A DNA stretch of 64,000 bases from Dokdonella_A sp039926425 (GCF_039926425.1 NZ_JBDSWZ010000005.1:1-64000), one strand, 5' to 3'; counted from the stretch's first letter, positions 36,011 through 44,633 are shown. Notes: a model not told the origin generated them from the letters alone. Made by a program: numbers and translations.

Positions 36011-36922
36011 ATGGTGAACAGCAAACAAAAAGCAGGCAAAAACGCACAGGCGGCGAAAGCCCCGGCACGTGCGAAGCCGGCAGCACGCGGTGCGTCGGCC
36101 AAGGCAGCAGCCAAGCCCGTCGTGAAAGCGTCATTGGCTTCTGCGAAAACGCCGGTGAAGAGCGTGCCCGTCAAGAAAGCCGTTGCGAAAGCGCCAGCAA
36201 AACCGGTGCCGGCCAAAGCCGCCGCCAAACAGACTCCCCCGAAGAAAGCGGCGCCCGTGGCTCCGGCGACGAGAGCGAACAAGCCGGTCGCTGTTTCGAA
36301 TGGTTCGCCGGTCCAATCGCCGAAGGCGCCTGTGGCCGCGGTTGGCGCCGCCAAGGCGGAGGCGAGCAGCACATCCGACAATTCCAGGAAATTCGTGACT
36401 ACAAGCAAGCCCGAAACACCTTCAGTTGCAAAGAGCGCCAAGCGCAAGTTGCCGCCAATGGAGAGCGGCGTGACGATGCAGGACGGTCGTTATGTGCTGC
36501 CGGCGACGGTGACCATCGATATTCCGGCCAACTACAAGCCGGATCCGAAAGACGAGTACATGAGTCCGCGGCACCTGCAGTTCTTCCGCAACAAGCTGTC
36601 GAAGTGGCGTGCGGAGCTGGTCGAGGAAAGCCGCCAGACCATCGAGAGTCTGCGCGACGAAGTACGGGATGTTGGCGACGAAGCGGAGCGCGCGACGCGC
36701 GAAACCGAGAACTCGCTCGAGCTGCGCACGCGTGACCGTTACCGCAAGCTGATCGCGAAGATCGACAAGGCGTTGAAGCGCATTGAAGAAGGTCGCTACG
36801 GCTTCTGCGAGGAAACCGACGAGGAAATCGGCCTCGATCGTCTCGATGCGCGTCCGATCGCTACGTTGAGTCTCGATGCGCAGGAACGCTGGGAACATCG
36901 CCAGAAACAGATGGGCGATTGA
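36011..36922 (+). CDS. dksA: RNA polymerase-binding factor DksA with long basic head, single Cys
   Basis: 303 residues, twice the E. coli length (151). Residues 1-145 are Lys/Ala/Pro-rich (repeated KPA/KAP/AKA units), like histone H1 tails. The DksA core (about 165-303) has the coiled coil (RNKLSKWRAELVEESRQTIE, RYRKLIAKIDKALKRIEEGR). The zinc-finger positions are C266, T269, S287 and A290, so three of the four usual Cys ligands are lost. Single-Cys DksA forms are known and may work without zinc. It binds RNA polymerase through the secondary channel with ppGpp to control stable RNA and amino-acid genes. Confidence 0.93.
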   Translation: MVNSKQKAGKNAQAAKAPARAKPAARGASAKAAAKPVVKASLASAKTPVKSVPVKKAVAKAPAKPVPAKAAAKQTPPKKAAPVAPATRANKPVAVSNGSPVQSPKAPVAAVGAAKAEASSTSDNSRKFVTTSKPETPSVAKSAKRKLPPMESGVTMQDGRYVLPATVTIDIPANYKPDPKDEYMSPRHLQFFRNKLSKWRAELVEESRQTIESLRDEVRDVGDEAERATRETENSLELRTRDRYRKLIAKIDKALKRIEEGRYGFCEETDEEIGLDRLDARPIATLSLDAQERWEHRQKQMGD

Positions 36923-37066
36923 AGGTCGGGATTCGATGGTAGGGAGCGGGGCATCAGCAACTGAGGGAGAACGCCGTCGTTTTCGCGTTCACTGCAACAT
37001 GCCGATCGCTCTCCTGCGCATTCAGACGTATCGTTCGCACTCCGCCCTTGCACATCGCCGATTCCC

Positions 37067-38422
37067 GTGACCGCACGCAGATATTTCGGCACTGACGGTA
37101 TTCGCGGACGCGTCGGCGAATGGCCGATCACCGCGGAATTCATGCTCAAGCTGGGTCGGGCGGTTGGCAGCGTGCTGGCTTCACGCGGTGGCGCGGTCAA
37201 TGTATTGATCGGCAAGGACACGCGCGTCTCGGGCTACATGTTCGAATCGGCGCTCGAAGCGGGACTGGTCGCGGCCGGCGCAAGTGTCGGACTGCTGGGT
37301 CCCACCCCGACGCCTGCCGTCGCCTACCTGACCAGATCGCTGCGCGCCAGCGCCGGCATCGTGATCAGCGCGTCGCACAATCCGCACCAGGACAACGGCA
37401 TCAAGTTCTTCTCCGCCGATGGCGAGAAGCTCGACGATGCTGTCGAAGCGGCGATCGAGGCGGAACTGGAAGCGCCGTTCACCACGGTCAGCTCCGAAGC
37501 AATCGGCAAGGTCGTTCGCGTGCGCGACGCGGTCGTTCGATACGCTGAATTCTGCAAGTCGACGATTCCCGCCTCGCTCGATCTTCGCGGGCTGAAGGTT
37601 GTGCTTGATTGCGCGCATGGCGCGACCTACCAGATTGCTCCGACCGTCTTTGCCGAACTCGGCGCGAGCGTCACCGCGATCGGCAACCAGCCCGATGGAC
37701 TCAACATCAATCGCGACTGCGGCTCGACGCGTCCGCAAGGTCTCGCGAACGCCGTTGTTGCGGAAGGGGCCGATTTCGGCATCGCGTTTGACGGCGATGG
37801 TGACCGCTTGCAGATGGTCGACCGCAACGGCGCAATCATCGATGGCGACCAGATTCTCTACGTGCTCGCGTGCGACTGGCATGCAAGTGGCCGTTTGCAC
37901 GGGCCTCTGGTCGGCACGCTGATGAGCAATTACGGGCTTGAACGCGCGATGCGCGAGCTCGGTGTGCCGTTCATCCGCGCGAACGTCGGCGACCGCTACG
38001 TGCTTGCGCAGCTCAAACAGCATGGCGGCGTCCTTGGCGGCGAAACGTCCGGGCACATCCTGACACTGGATCGGGCAAGCAGCGGCGATGCGATCGTCAG
38101 TGCGCTGCAGGTTCTCGAGGTGCTGGTCCGCACGGGTATGCGCCTGGATGAAGCGGTCGCGGGCATGCGCAAGGTGGCGCAGACGACCGTCAACATCCGC
38201 GTTCCGGGCGGCGCCGCGCTGGTCGCGGATGCCGGCGTGCAAAAGGTCTTCGAGCGCGTTCGCGCCGAGCTCGAAGGGCAGGGGCGGGTGGTGCTGCGTC
38301 CGTCCGGCACCGAACCGCTGGTGCGGGTGACGGTGGAAGCGCTCGATCCGGTTCTCGTCGAGCGTCTGGCTGCGGAGCTGGCCGACGCCGTACGATCGGC
38401 AGCTGCCACCAACACGGCCTGA
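37067..38422 (+). CDS. glmM: Phosphoglucosamine mutase
   Basis: 451 residues from GTG (37067), opening TARRYFGTDGIRGRVGEWP, which fixes the start; no Shine-Dalgarno is visible before it. The phospho-serine is Ser103 in ISASHNPHQDNGIKFF, the Mg loop is DGDGDRL, and GGETSGH and RPSGTEPLVRV are substrate-binding loops. It converts glucosamine-6-phosphate to glucosamine-1-phosphate for UDP-GlcNAc, thus for peptidoglycan and LPS. Confidence 0.97.
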   Translation: MTARRYFGTDGIRGRVGEWPITAEFMLKLGRAVGSVLASRGGAVNVLIGKDTRVSGYMFESALEAGLVAAGASVGLLGPTPTPAVAYLTRSLRASAGIVISASHNPHQDNGIKFFSADGEKLDDAVEAAIEAELEAPFTTVSSEAIGKVVRVRDAVVRYAEFCKSTIPASLDLRGLKVVLDCAHGATYQIAPTVFAELGASVTAIGNQPDGLNINRDCGSTRPQGLANAVVAEGADFGIAFDGDGDRLQMVDRNGAIIDGDQILYVLACDWHASGRLHGPLVGTLMSNYGLERAMRELGVPFIRANVGDRYVLAQLKQHGGVLGGETSGHILTLDRASSGDAIVSALQVLEVLVRTGMRLDEAVAGMRKVAQTTVNIRVPGGAALVADAGVQKVFERVRAELEGQGRVVLRPSGTEPLVRVTVEALDPVLVERLAAELADAVRSAAATNTA

Positions 38423-38426
38423 CCTC

Positions 38427-39365
38427 ATGTCCGCGCGCATTCCGACGCTCGATATTCGGCGCTATGACTCGGACCGCGATGCGTTCGTCGCCGACCTCGG
38501 TGCCGCCTATCGCGAATGGGGTTTCGCCGGCATCCGTGGACACGGCATTGCGCAGGATCGCATCGCCGGTGCCTACGACGCGTTCCAGCGCTTCTTCGCG
38601 CTGCCGGCAGACGTGAAGATGCGCTATCACTTGCAAGGCAGTGGCGGCGCGCGCGGTTACACACCGTTCGGCGTCGAGACAGCGAAGGATTCGAAGTACC
38701 CGGACCTGAAGGAATTCTGGCATGTCGGACGCGAGATTCCGCGCGACTCGACGTATGCCGACGTGATGCCGCCGAATGTCTGGCCGGTCGAAGTCGCCGG
38801 CTTCCGCGAATGTGGCTACGGTCTTTACGAGGCGCTCGATGCACTCGGTTCACGCGTACTCGAAGGACTCGCGCTGCACCTCGGATTGCCGCGGACGTAC
38901 TTTGCCGACAAAACCGATGCCGGAAATTCGATCCTGCGTCCGATCCACTATCCGCCCATTACAGCGCCGGATATTCCGAACGTGCGAGCGGGCGCGCACG
39001 AGGACATCAACCTGATCACGCTGCTGGTCGGCGCAAGCGCACAAGGTCTGGAAGTGCGCTCGCACGCTGGTGAATGGGTGCCATTCACTGCGGATGCCGA
39101 CACGATCGTGGTCAACATCGGCGACATGCTCCAGCGGCTCACCAACCACGTCTATCCGTCGACCACCCACCGGGTCGTCAACCCGCCGGGTAACAGCGCT
39201 CGCCAGCCGCGCTACTCGGTGCCGTTTTTCCTGCATCCGAATCCCGATTTCGTGATCGACGTGTTGCCGTCGTGCATCGATGCCGCGCATCCCAGCCGTT
39301 ATCCGCAGCCGATCTCGTCGCACGACTACCTGCTGGAGCGGCTGCGCGAGATCAAGCTCATCTGA
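38427..39365 (+). CDS. 2-oxoglutarate/Fe(II)-type oxygenase, isopenicillin N synthase-like
   Basis: 312 residues. N-terminal DIOX_N region (about 8-115) is followed by the 2OG-FeII oxygenase domain. Fe ligands are H191, D193 (AHEDINLITLL) and H248 (TTHRVVNP); R262-x-S264 (RYSVPFFLHP) is the co-substrate binding pair. Family members oxidise small molecules in secondary or nucleotide metabolism; the substrate is not evident. It starts 4 bases after glmM and so is likely cotranscribed. Confidence 0.85.
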   Translation: MSARIPTLDIRRYDSDRDAFVADLGAAYREWGFAGIRGHGIAQDRIAGAYDAFQRFFALPADVKMRYHLQGSGGARGYTPFGVETAKDSKYPDLKEFWHVGREIPRDSTYADVMPPNVWPVEVAGFRECGYGLYEALDALGSRVLEGLALHLGLPRTYFADKTDAGNSILRPIHYPPITAPDIPNVRAGAHEDINLITLLVGASAQGLEVRSHAGEWVPFTADADTIVVNIGDMLQRLTNHVYPSTTHRVVNPPGNSARQPRYSVPFFLHPNPDFVIDVLPSCIDAAHPSRYPQPISSHDYLLERLREIKLI

Positions 39366-39496
39366 TCGATGGATGGACGCGCCCCATCCCGCGGGATCGT
39401 TGGCGCGAATGGACGTGCCGGGCCGACCGCCGGCGGCGGTGCTTCATTCGGGAACAACGTGACACATCGATCCATCGTTGCCGGCGTCTTGCCGCG

Positions 39497-41179
39497 ATGA
39501 AATCGGCGCTCACGTTGGTCGATCGGCATCGGCACGCGGTCGGCGCTTCGCTGTTGCTGACGGCAGTCGTTTCGTTCGTTTTCTGGCCCGGCGTCCACGG
39601 GTTCTGGGGTCGGGACGATTACATGCAGCTCGCGTTCGCACGCATGGTCGGATCACCGTGGCCGATGTTCGTGCACGACCACTTCTTTCCGGCGCCTGGA
39701 TCGGTGTTTCGGCCACTCGGATTCGCGTCGATGTGGGCGTCGACCGCGTTGCTGGGCACGGCCTATCCCGCGAACGCAATCGCCGATCTGCTGCTGCACA
39801 TCGGGGTCTCCCTTGCATTGCTTGGAATGCTCCGACGTGCGCGGATCGCGTGGCCGACCGCACTCCTCGCGACATCGATCTTCGCGCTCCATCCGGCCGC
39901 CATCGGGACGGCGTTGTGGTGGTCGGCGCGCTTCGACCTGCTTGCCGCAGGTTTCATTTTCCTCGCCCTTGCGTGTGCAGTTGATGACCGCGCGCGTTTC
40001 AGAGCAGCGCCGCTCGTGTGCACGCTCGTCGCGTCGCTGGCTGCGATGCTGTGCAAGGAGACCGGACTCATGCTGGTGCCGGCGCTGTCGTTGCTGTGGC
40101 TGCGTTGGGCGTGGATGGAGCCGACCCGGCGTCGCCGCGCGGGTGCTGCCGTCGCATCGATCATCCTCGTTGGGTGTTTCTATCTGGCGTGGCGCTCCAT
40201 CGTCCTCGGCACTGCCACGACGGCCTTGGCCGGTTCCGTGCCTCTGCATTCTCTGATCGTCAAGGGCGTGTGGGACTGGGCCGAGCAAGCGCCGGGCTAT
40301 TGGACGTTCTGGGCGCGCCTCGACGGGATCGAGCGCGTTGCGCTTGGCGTGGGATTCGGTGTCGCAGCCGCCGCCCTGTTGGCGGGATGGACGACCAGAC
40401 GGGACGATCCGGAGCGCGCGTCTGTCGCGGACGTTGCCATCGTCGGAGCCTGCTTGCTGCTACTTCCCGCACTGCTGCAGTCACCCGTCGCGGCGCTGAA
40501 TGGGGCATCGGTCAGCAGTGGCGTTTCCGCCGTCGAAACTGCGATGCAGGCGCGGCTGCACTACCTCGGCATTGGCGGAATCGCGACGCTGCTGGCGGCA
40601 CTGCTTTCGGTTGGATCGACCAACGCGCGGCGCAGTATTCGCGTCGCGACATGGGCGGGGGTGGCGATGTGCGTGATTGCGCTCGGCAGTGCATCACGCG
40701 GAATGGCGCTCGCCTATGCCGAACGGTCCGTGGCGATTTCCGCAGTCGCGCGCGACGCCGCAAGAGCGGTCGAAGGCCTGTCGTTGTCCGAACCACCGTG
40801 CCATGTGGTGTTCATCGGGTTCGAGCCGCCGTTGGAGTGGGGGCGCTACGTGTCGATGGATTCGATCATCAAAGCGCTGGCAAACGATCATGATCGCGTC
40901 GGGCGCTGTCATTTTCACTCGAACGTGGTGACGTATTTCAATCTGCTGGCAAACCCTGCCAACGCCGCGGACGCGCTTCCGTACCGACCGATCGAACTGG
41001 CCGGGATCCCCGTTCCGTGGTTGCGCATCGGTGACATGACCGCGGAGTATTTGCAGCCGCCAGACGCCAACGCGATCGTTGATACCCGAAGAATGAAATT
41101 TCTTCTCTATCGGAACGGCAGTTTCGACGACGTTAGTGATGAAGTCGACTCCGGTCGATTCTCCGTGTCCTGGAAGTGA
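39497..41179 (+). CDS. Polytopic membrane protein, TMTC/GT-C glycosyltransferase-like
   Basis: 560 residues with about ten hydrophobic segments in residues 15-410 and a hydrophilic C-terminal 150 residues. After the first helix comes FWGRDDYMQLAFARMVG, an acidic pair in the position of the GT-C catalytic motif. FRPLGFASM, ANAIADLLLHIGVSLAL, FALHPAAIGTALWWSARFDL and MLCKETGLMLVPAL follow the pattern of TMTC-type O-mannosyltransferases. The TPR repeats of eukaryotic TMTCs are absent. The donor and acceptor are unknown. Start chosen at the ATG before KSALTLVDRHRHAVG. Confidence 0.7.
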   Translation: MKSALTLVDRHRHAVGASLLLTAVVSFVFWPGVHGFWGRDDYMQLAFARMVGSPWPMFVHDHFFPAPGSVFRPLGFASMWASTALLGTAYPANAIADLLLHIGVSLALLGMLRRARIAWPTALLATSIFALHPAAIGTALWWSARFDLLAAGFIFLALACAVDDRARFRAAPLVCTLVASLAAMLCKETGLMLVPALSLLWLRWAWMEPTRRRRAGAAVASIILVGCFYLAWRSIVLGTATTALAGSVPLHSLIVKGVWDWAEQAPGYWTFWARLDGIERVALGVGFGVAAAALLAGWTTRRDDPERASVADVAIVGACLLLLPALLQSPVAALNGASVSSGVSAVETAMQARLHYLGIGGIATLLAALLSVGSTNARRSIRVATWAGVAMCVIALGSASRGMALAYAERSVAISAVARDAARAVEGLSLSEPPCHVVFIGFEPPLEWGRYVSMDSIIKALANDHDRVGRCHFHSNVVTYFNLLANPANAADALPYRPIELAGIPVPWLRIGDMTAEYLQPPDANAIVDTRRMKFLLYRNGSFDDVSDEVDSGRFSVSWK

Positions 41180-41212
41180 TCGCCACGCCTTCCTGGCGTT
41201 CGGCAGGGACTG

Positions 41213-42043
41213 CTATTGGCGAGCGTCGGGGGCGTGCGGTTCGTCGGTGGCGCGAAAATCCTTGCCGCGCTGATCGATCAGCCGCAGCGCGAAACGATCC
41301 GGCAGCCACGCGAACAGTCGCTTGATCATCCGGTTCACACGCCCGCTTACGCGCACGACGTCGCCGCGGTCGACCGCATCCAGCGCATCGCGCACGACCG
41401 GCTCGGCGGCCATCCACAACCACGCCGGCATCCCTTTCATCTGGTCGCGCGTGCCGGTGACGTCGTGGAATTCAGACCGCGTGAATCCCGGGCAGACAGC
41501 GAGCACGTTCACGCCGAACCGCCGGTTCTCCAATGCGAGCGCCTGCGAGAATCTGATGAGATACGCCTTTGACGCCGCGTAAAGCGTGTGTCCTGCGGGA
41601 GCCGGAATCATGCCGGCGAGTGACGCCACGTTGACGATGCGTCCGTAGCCTCGCTCGCGCATGGCTGGAAGGAAGCGGTAACAGAGCTCGGCCGGTGCGG
41701 TCATCAGCACCTGGATGAAATCGGCATGGGTCTGCCACGGTTTGCTGAGAAACGTGCCGGTGACGCCGTAACCGGCATTGTTGATCAGCACGTCGATCGC
41801 CAACCGGAGTCTCGCAATTTCCTCATCGAGGAGAGCAGGGGCGTTCGGATCGGCAAGATCGCACGGGATGCAGTGCACATCGGTTCCGTGCCGGTTGCGC
41901 AGCTCGCCAGCGAGGAGGTCGAGGCGGTCCGCGCGTCGCGCGGTGAGTACGAGCGAATGACCGCGCGCCGCGAGTTCGCGCGCGAACGCTGCACCAATAC
42001 CAGCGGAGGCACCGGTCACCAGCGCGCAGCGGGGCTTTGCCAT
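41213..42043 (-). CDS. Short-chain dehydrogenase (DltE/YqjQ-like)
   Basis: 276 residues. Cofactor motif is LVTGASAGIGAAFARELAARG, NNAGYG follows, the catalytic Ser is in NVASLAGMIP and Tyr/Lys in YAASKAYLIRFSQAL. The C-terminal extension (VNRMIKRLFAWLPDRFALRL) is basic and may contact the membrane. A very strong GAGGAGGTGA ribosome site precedes the ATG. It is convergent with the TMTC-like gene and divergent from tpiA. Substrate unknown. Confidence 0.85.
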   Translation of the reverse strand: MAKPRCALVTGASAGIGAAFARELAARGHSLVLTARRADRLDLLAGELRNRHGTDVHCIPCDLADPNAPALLDEEIARLRLAIDVLINNAGYGVTGTFLSKPWQTHADFIQVLMTAPAELCYRFLPAMRERGYGRIVNVASLAGMIPAPAGHTLYAASKAYLIRFSQALALENRRFGVNVLAVCPGFTRSEFHDVTGTRDQMKGMPAWLWMAAEPVVRDALDAVDRGDVVRVSGRVNRMIKRLFAWLPDRFALRLIDQRGKDFRATDEPHAPDARQ

Positions 42044-42149
42044 GTCACCTCCTCGAAGAGCGTCGAGCTTACGGTGCGCCTCGATACAAGGGAATGCGTG
42101 CGCTCGCGTGTCCCGGATCCGCTGCTGTGACCGTGCGGCGTCAACACGG

Positions 42150-42178
42150 TTGTTCCTGCCGCATTGGGCCGTTATCCT
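42150..42178 (+). promoter_or_regulatory. Candidate promoter of tpiA-secG-tRNA-Leu
   Basis: TTGTTC (42150-42155), 17-bp spacer, TATCCT (42173-42178), 31 bases before the tpiA ATG. Confidence 0.45.
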
Positions 42179-42208
42179 TCGGCCCCTCCGCGGGACGGGA
42201 CGACACGC

Positions 42209-42958
42209 ATGCGCCGCAAACTGGTGGCCGGAAACTGGAAGATGCACGGATCGCGCGCGATGGCGCGCGAACTCGTGGACGCGATTGCCGACGTGGCATC
42301 GAGCGGGGTCGAGATCGTCGTGCTGCCGCCGTTTCCATACCTGGACACGATGATTGCGCGGCACGCGTCCAGTGGCATCGCCTTCGGCGGCCAGGACCTG
42401 AGCGAGAACGTGCAGGGCGCGTACACCGGCGATGTCTCCGGATCCATGCTGAAGGATCTCGGGTGCCGCTATGTGCTGGTTGGCCATTCCGAGCGTCGCC
42501 ACTACCACGAAGAGTCGAACGAGCAGGTCGCCGCCAAATTCGTCAGCGCGCAGGTTGCCGGGCTCATTCCGATCCTGTGCGTCGGCGAAACGCTCGGCGA
42601 ACGCGAGGCGGATGCAACGGAAGCGGTCATCGGTCGGCAGATCGATGCCGTGCTCACACTCTCGGGTGTCCAATCACTGGCTCATGCAGTCGTTGCATAT
42701 GAGCCCGTGTGGGCAATTGGTACCGGAAAGACCGCATCGCCGGAGCAGGCGCAGGCAGTTCACGCATTCGTTCGTGACAAAATCTCCGGGCTCGATGCTA
42801 CAATTGCCAGCTCACTGCGGCTTTTGTATGGCGGCAGTGTCAAACCCGCCAACGCGGCCGAGCTGTTTGGCCAAGCCGACGTGGATGGTGGACTGATCGG
42901 TGGTGCGTCCCTGGTGGCAGCGGAGTTCCTCGCCATCTGCGCAGCCGCGCAAACGTAA
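42209..42958 (+). CDS. tpiA: Triosephosphate isomerase
   Basis: 249 residues. It interconverts dihydroxyacetone phosphate and glyceraldehyde 3-phosphate. N9 and K11 are in AGNWKMHG, His93 in VGHSERR, and the catalytic Glu165 in YEPVWAIGTGKTA. YGGSVKPAN and DGGLIGGASL bind the phosphate. It precedes secG by 12 bases, the gammaproteobacterial arrangement. Confidence 0.98.
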   Translation: MRRKLVAGNWKMHGSRAMARELVDAIADVASSGVEIVVLPPFPYLDTMIARHASSGIAFGGQDLSENVQGAYTGDVSGSMLKDLGCRYVLVGHSERRHYHEESNEQVAAKFVSAQVAGLIPILCVGETLGEREADATEAVIGRQIDAVLTLSGVQSLAHAVVAYEPVWAIGTGKTASPEQAQAVHAFVRDKISGLDATIASSLRLLYGGSVKPANAAELFGQADVDGGLIGGASLVAAEFLAICAAAQT

Positions 42959-42970
42959 AAGAGTGTCGTC

Positions 42971-43441
42971 ATGCTGGTTATCGTTGCAAACGTGTTCTAT
43001 GTGCTGGTGTCGATCGCCATGATCGTCCTGATCCTCCTGCAGCGCGGTGCTGGCGCAGCGGCGGGTTCAGGCTTTGGTGGCGGCGCGTCGGCGACCGTCT
43101 TCGGTGCGCGCGGTTCGGCGAATTTCCTTTCGCGCAGCACGGCGGTTCTCGCTGGTTTGTTCTTCCTGCTCAGCCTCGGCATGGGCATGTACCTGGGTCG
43201 AGGGGGCGGCGATTCGCGTCCCGTCGATGATCCGGGCCTGATGGCTGGGGCCGCCACTTCGGCGAAGCCGGCGAACGGGACGCCGCCTATGCAGATAGGC
43301 GATGTTCCGCAGGCGGGAGCACCCGTGGTTCCGGCGGACACGCCGGCGCCAGTGGTCGCGCCGGCTCCGGAAGCGACGGCGCCGACCGGGAAGCCTGCAG
43401 CGGCTTCTCCGAAGAAGGGTGACGGGAAGGACGGAAAGTAA
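42971..43441 (+). CDS. secG: Preprotein translocase subunit SecG
   Basis: 156 residues, two membrane helices (about 3-22 and 53-73) around the conserved cytosolic loop LLQRGAGAAAGSGFGGGASA and VFGARGSANFLSRSTA. SecG assists SecYE in protein export. The C-terminal 75 residues are a Pro/Ala/Lys-rich tail, longer than in E. coli (110 aa total) but common in xanthomonads. It is followed directly by tRNA-Leu. Confidence 0.97.
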   Translation: MLVIVANVFYVLVSIAMIVLILLQRGAGAAAGSGFGGGASATVFGARGSANFLSRSTAVLAGLFFLLSLGMGMYLGRGGGDSRPVDDPGLMAGAATSAKPANGTPPMQIGDVPQAGAPVVPADTPAPVVAPAPEATAPTGKPAAASPKKGDGKDGK

Positions 43442-43446
43442 GCTGT

Positions 43447-43531
43447 GCCCAGATGGCGGAATTGGTAGACGCACTACCTTGAGGTGGTAGCGACGCAAGT
43501 CGTGGAGGTTCGAGTCCTCTTCTGGGCACCA
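43447..43531 (+). tRNA. tRNA-Leu (GAG)
   Basis: 85 nt with encoded CCA. Acceptor GCCCAGA / TCTGGGC, anticodon stem CTACC / GGTAG with loop TTGAGGT giving GAG, a long variable arm as in class II tRNAs, and T-arm GGTTCGAGTCC. It lies between secG and nuoA, the same place as in E. coli relatives. Confidence 0.97.
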
Positions 43532-43541
43532 TCTGATTCGA

Positions 43542-43578
43542 CGTTGACGCACCGGACTCATGGTCCGGTGCGTCAACG
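43542..43578 (+). other. Perfect 16-bp-stem hairpin between tRNA-Leu and nuoA
   Basis: CGTTGACGCACCGGAC and GTCCGGTGCGTCAACG pair without mismatch around a TCATG loop, 10 bases after the tRNA CCA. No U-tract follows. It may be a tRNA 3' processing or partial termination signal separating tRNA-Leu from the nuo operon. Confidence 0.75.
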
Positions 43579-43655
43579 CAGGATCTCTTCTTGACCGTCG
43601 TTGCCTGGCCGGCGGCCGGGTAACTGCTGATGCGCCCGCTGGTGCGGAGGTGTTT

Positions 43656-44012
43656 GTGCTGACCGAGTATTTGCCGGTCCTGCTGTTCCTCGTGGTGTCC
43701 GGCGTCATCGGCGTTGCATTGATCGTGATCGGCAACCTGCTCGGTCCGAGTCGCCCGCAGCCGGAAAAATCCGCGCCCTACGAATGCGGCTTCGAGGCGT
43801 TCGAGGATGCGCGCATGCGGTTCGACGTGCGCTATTACCTCATCGCCATTCTTTTCATCATCTTCGATCTGGAAATCGCGTTCGTCTTTCCGTGGGCGAC
43901 CGTGTTCGGCACGCTTGGCCTTCAGGGCCTCGTCGAGATGGGCATGTTCCTGTTTCTTCTTGTGCTCGGCTTCGTCTACGTATGGAAGAAGGGAGCGCTG
44001 GAATGGGAATAG
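43656..44012 (+). CDS. nuoA: NADH-quinone oxidoreductase subunit A
   Basis: 118 residues from GTG with GGAGG just upstream; three membrane helices and the conserved YECGFEAFEDARMRFDVRYYLIAILFIIFD loop region (Cys/Asp-rich turn) of complex I subunit A. First gene of the 14-gene nuo operon. The end overlaps nuoB by 10 bases. Confidence 0.97.
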   Translation: MLTEYLPVLLFLVVSGVIGVALIVIGNLLGPSRPQPEKSAPYECGFEAFEDARMRFDVRYYLIAILFIIFDLEIAFVFPWATVFGTLGLQGLVEMGMFLFLLVLGFVYVWKKGALEWE

Positions 44013-44557
44013 TCGATCGCATCAGCGAAACCATGCACAACCCGGCGCCGGTCGATGTCGTCGACGATATCCTGCGCCCCGGCGACGACAATCCGCTGCT
44101 GCAGCGCGGCTTTGCAACGGCCCGCCTCGACGACCTGATCAACTGGGCCCGTACAGGCTCGATGTGGCCGATGACCTTCGGGCTGGCCTGTTGCGCTGTC
44201 GAAATGATGCATGCGGGCGCAGCGCGTCTTGACCTCGATCGCTACGGCGTGATCTTCAGGCCGAGCCCGCGCCAGTCCGACGTGATGATCGTTGCGGGCA
44301 CGCTGGTCAACAAGATGGCGCCGGCGCTGCGCAAGGTCTACGACCAGATGCCCGACCCGAAATGGGTGATCTCGATGGGGTCGTGCGCGAACGGCGGCGG
44401 TTATTACCACTATTCCTATGCGGTCGTGCGCGGCTGCGATCGGATCGTGCCGGTCGACATCTATGTTCCGGGATGTCCGCCGACCGCCGAGGCGCTGATT
44501 CACGGAATCCTGCAGCTGCAGAAGAAGATCCGTCGCACCAACACGATTGCGCGCTGA
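44003..44557 (+). CDS. nuoB: NADH-quinone oxidoreductase subunit B
   Basis: 184 residues. It carries the terminal N2 [4Fe-4S] cluster, with Cys in GLACCAVEMM, GSCANGGGYYH and VPGCPPTAEAL. It passes electrons to quinone at the Q site formed with NuoD. The ATG lies inside the nuoA end (10-base overlap). Confidence 0.98.
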   Translation: MGIVDRISETMHNPAPVDVVDDILRPGDDNPLLQRGFATARLDDLINWARTGSMWPMTFGLACCAVEMMHAGAARLDLDRYGVIFRPSPRQSDVMIVAGTLVNKMAPALRKVYDQMPDPKWVISMGSCANGGGYYHYSYAVVRGCDRIVPVDIYVPGCPPTAEALIHGILQLQKKIRRTNTIAR

Positions 44558-44567
44558 GGACGATCCG

Positions 44568-44633
44568 ATGACGCACAGTGCGATCTTCCGTTGCGCCTTC
44601 AGCCCGGTCATTTTGTCGACGGTGCGCTCATGA
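44568..44633 (+). CDS. Possible 21-codon leader ORF coupled to nuoC
   Basis: A GAGGA site (44556-44560, inside the nuoB stop) lies 7 bases before this ATG; the ORF reads MTHSAIFRCAF and ends 10 residues later with TGA sharing bases with the nuoC ATG (ATGA). nuoC itself has no clear ribosome site, so translation may depend on this leader. No homology is recognisable in 21 residues, and an accidental ORF is possible. Confidence 0.4.
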   Translation: MTHSAIFRCAFSPVILSTVRS

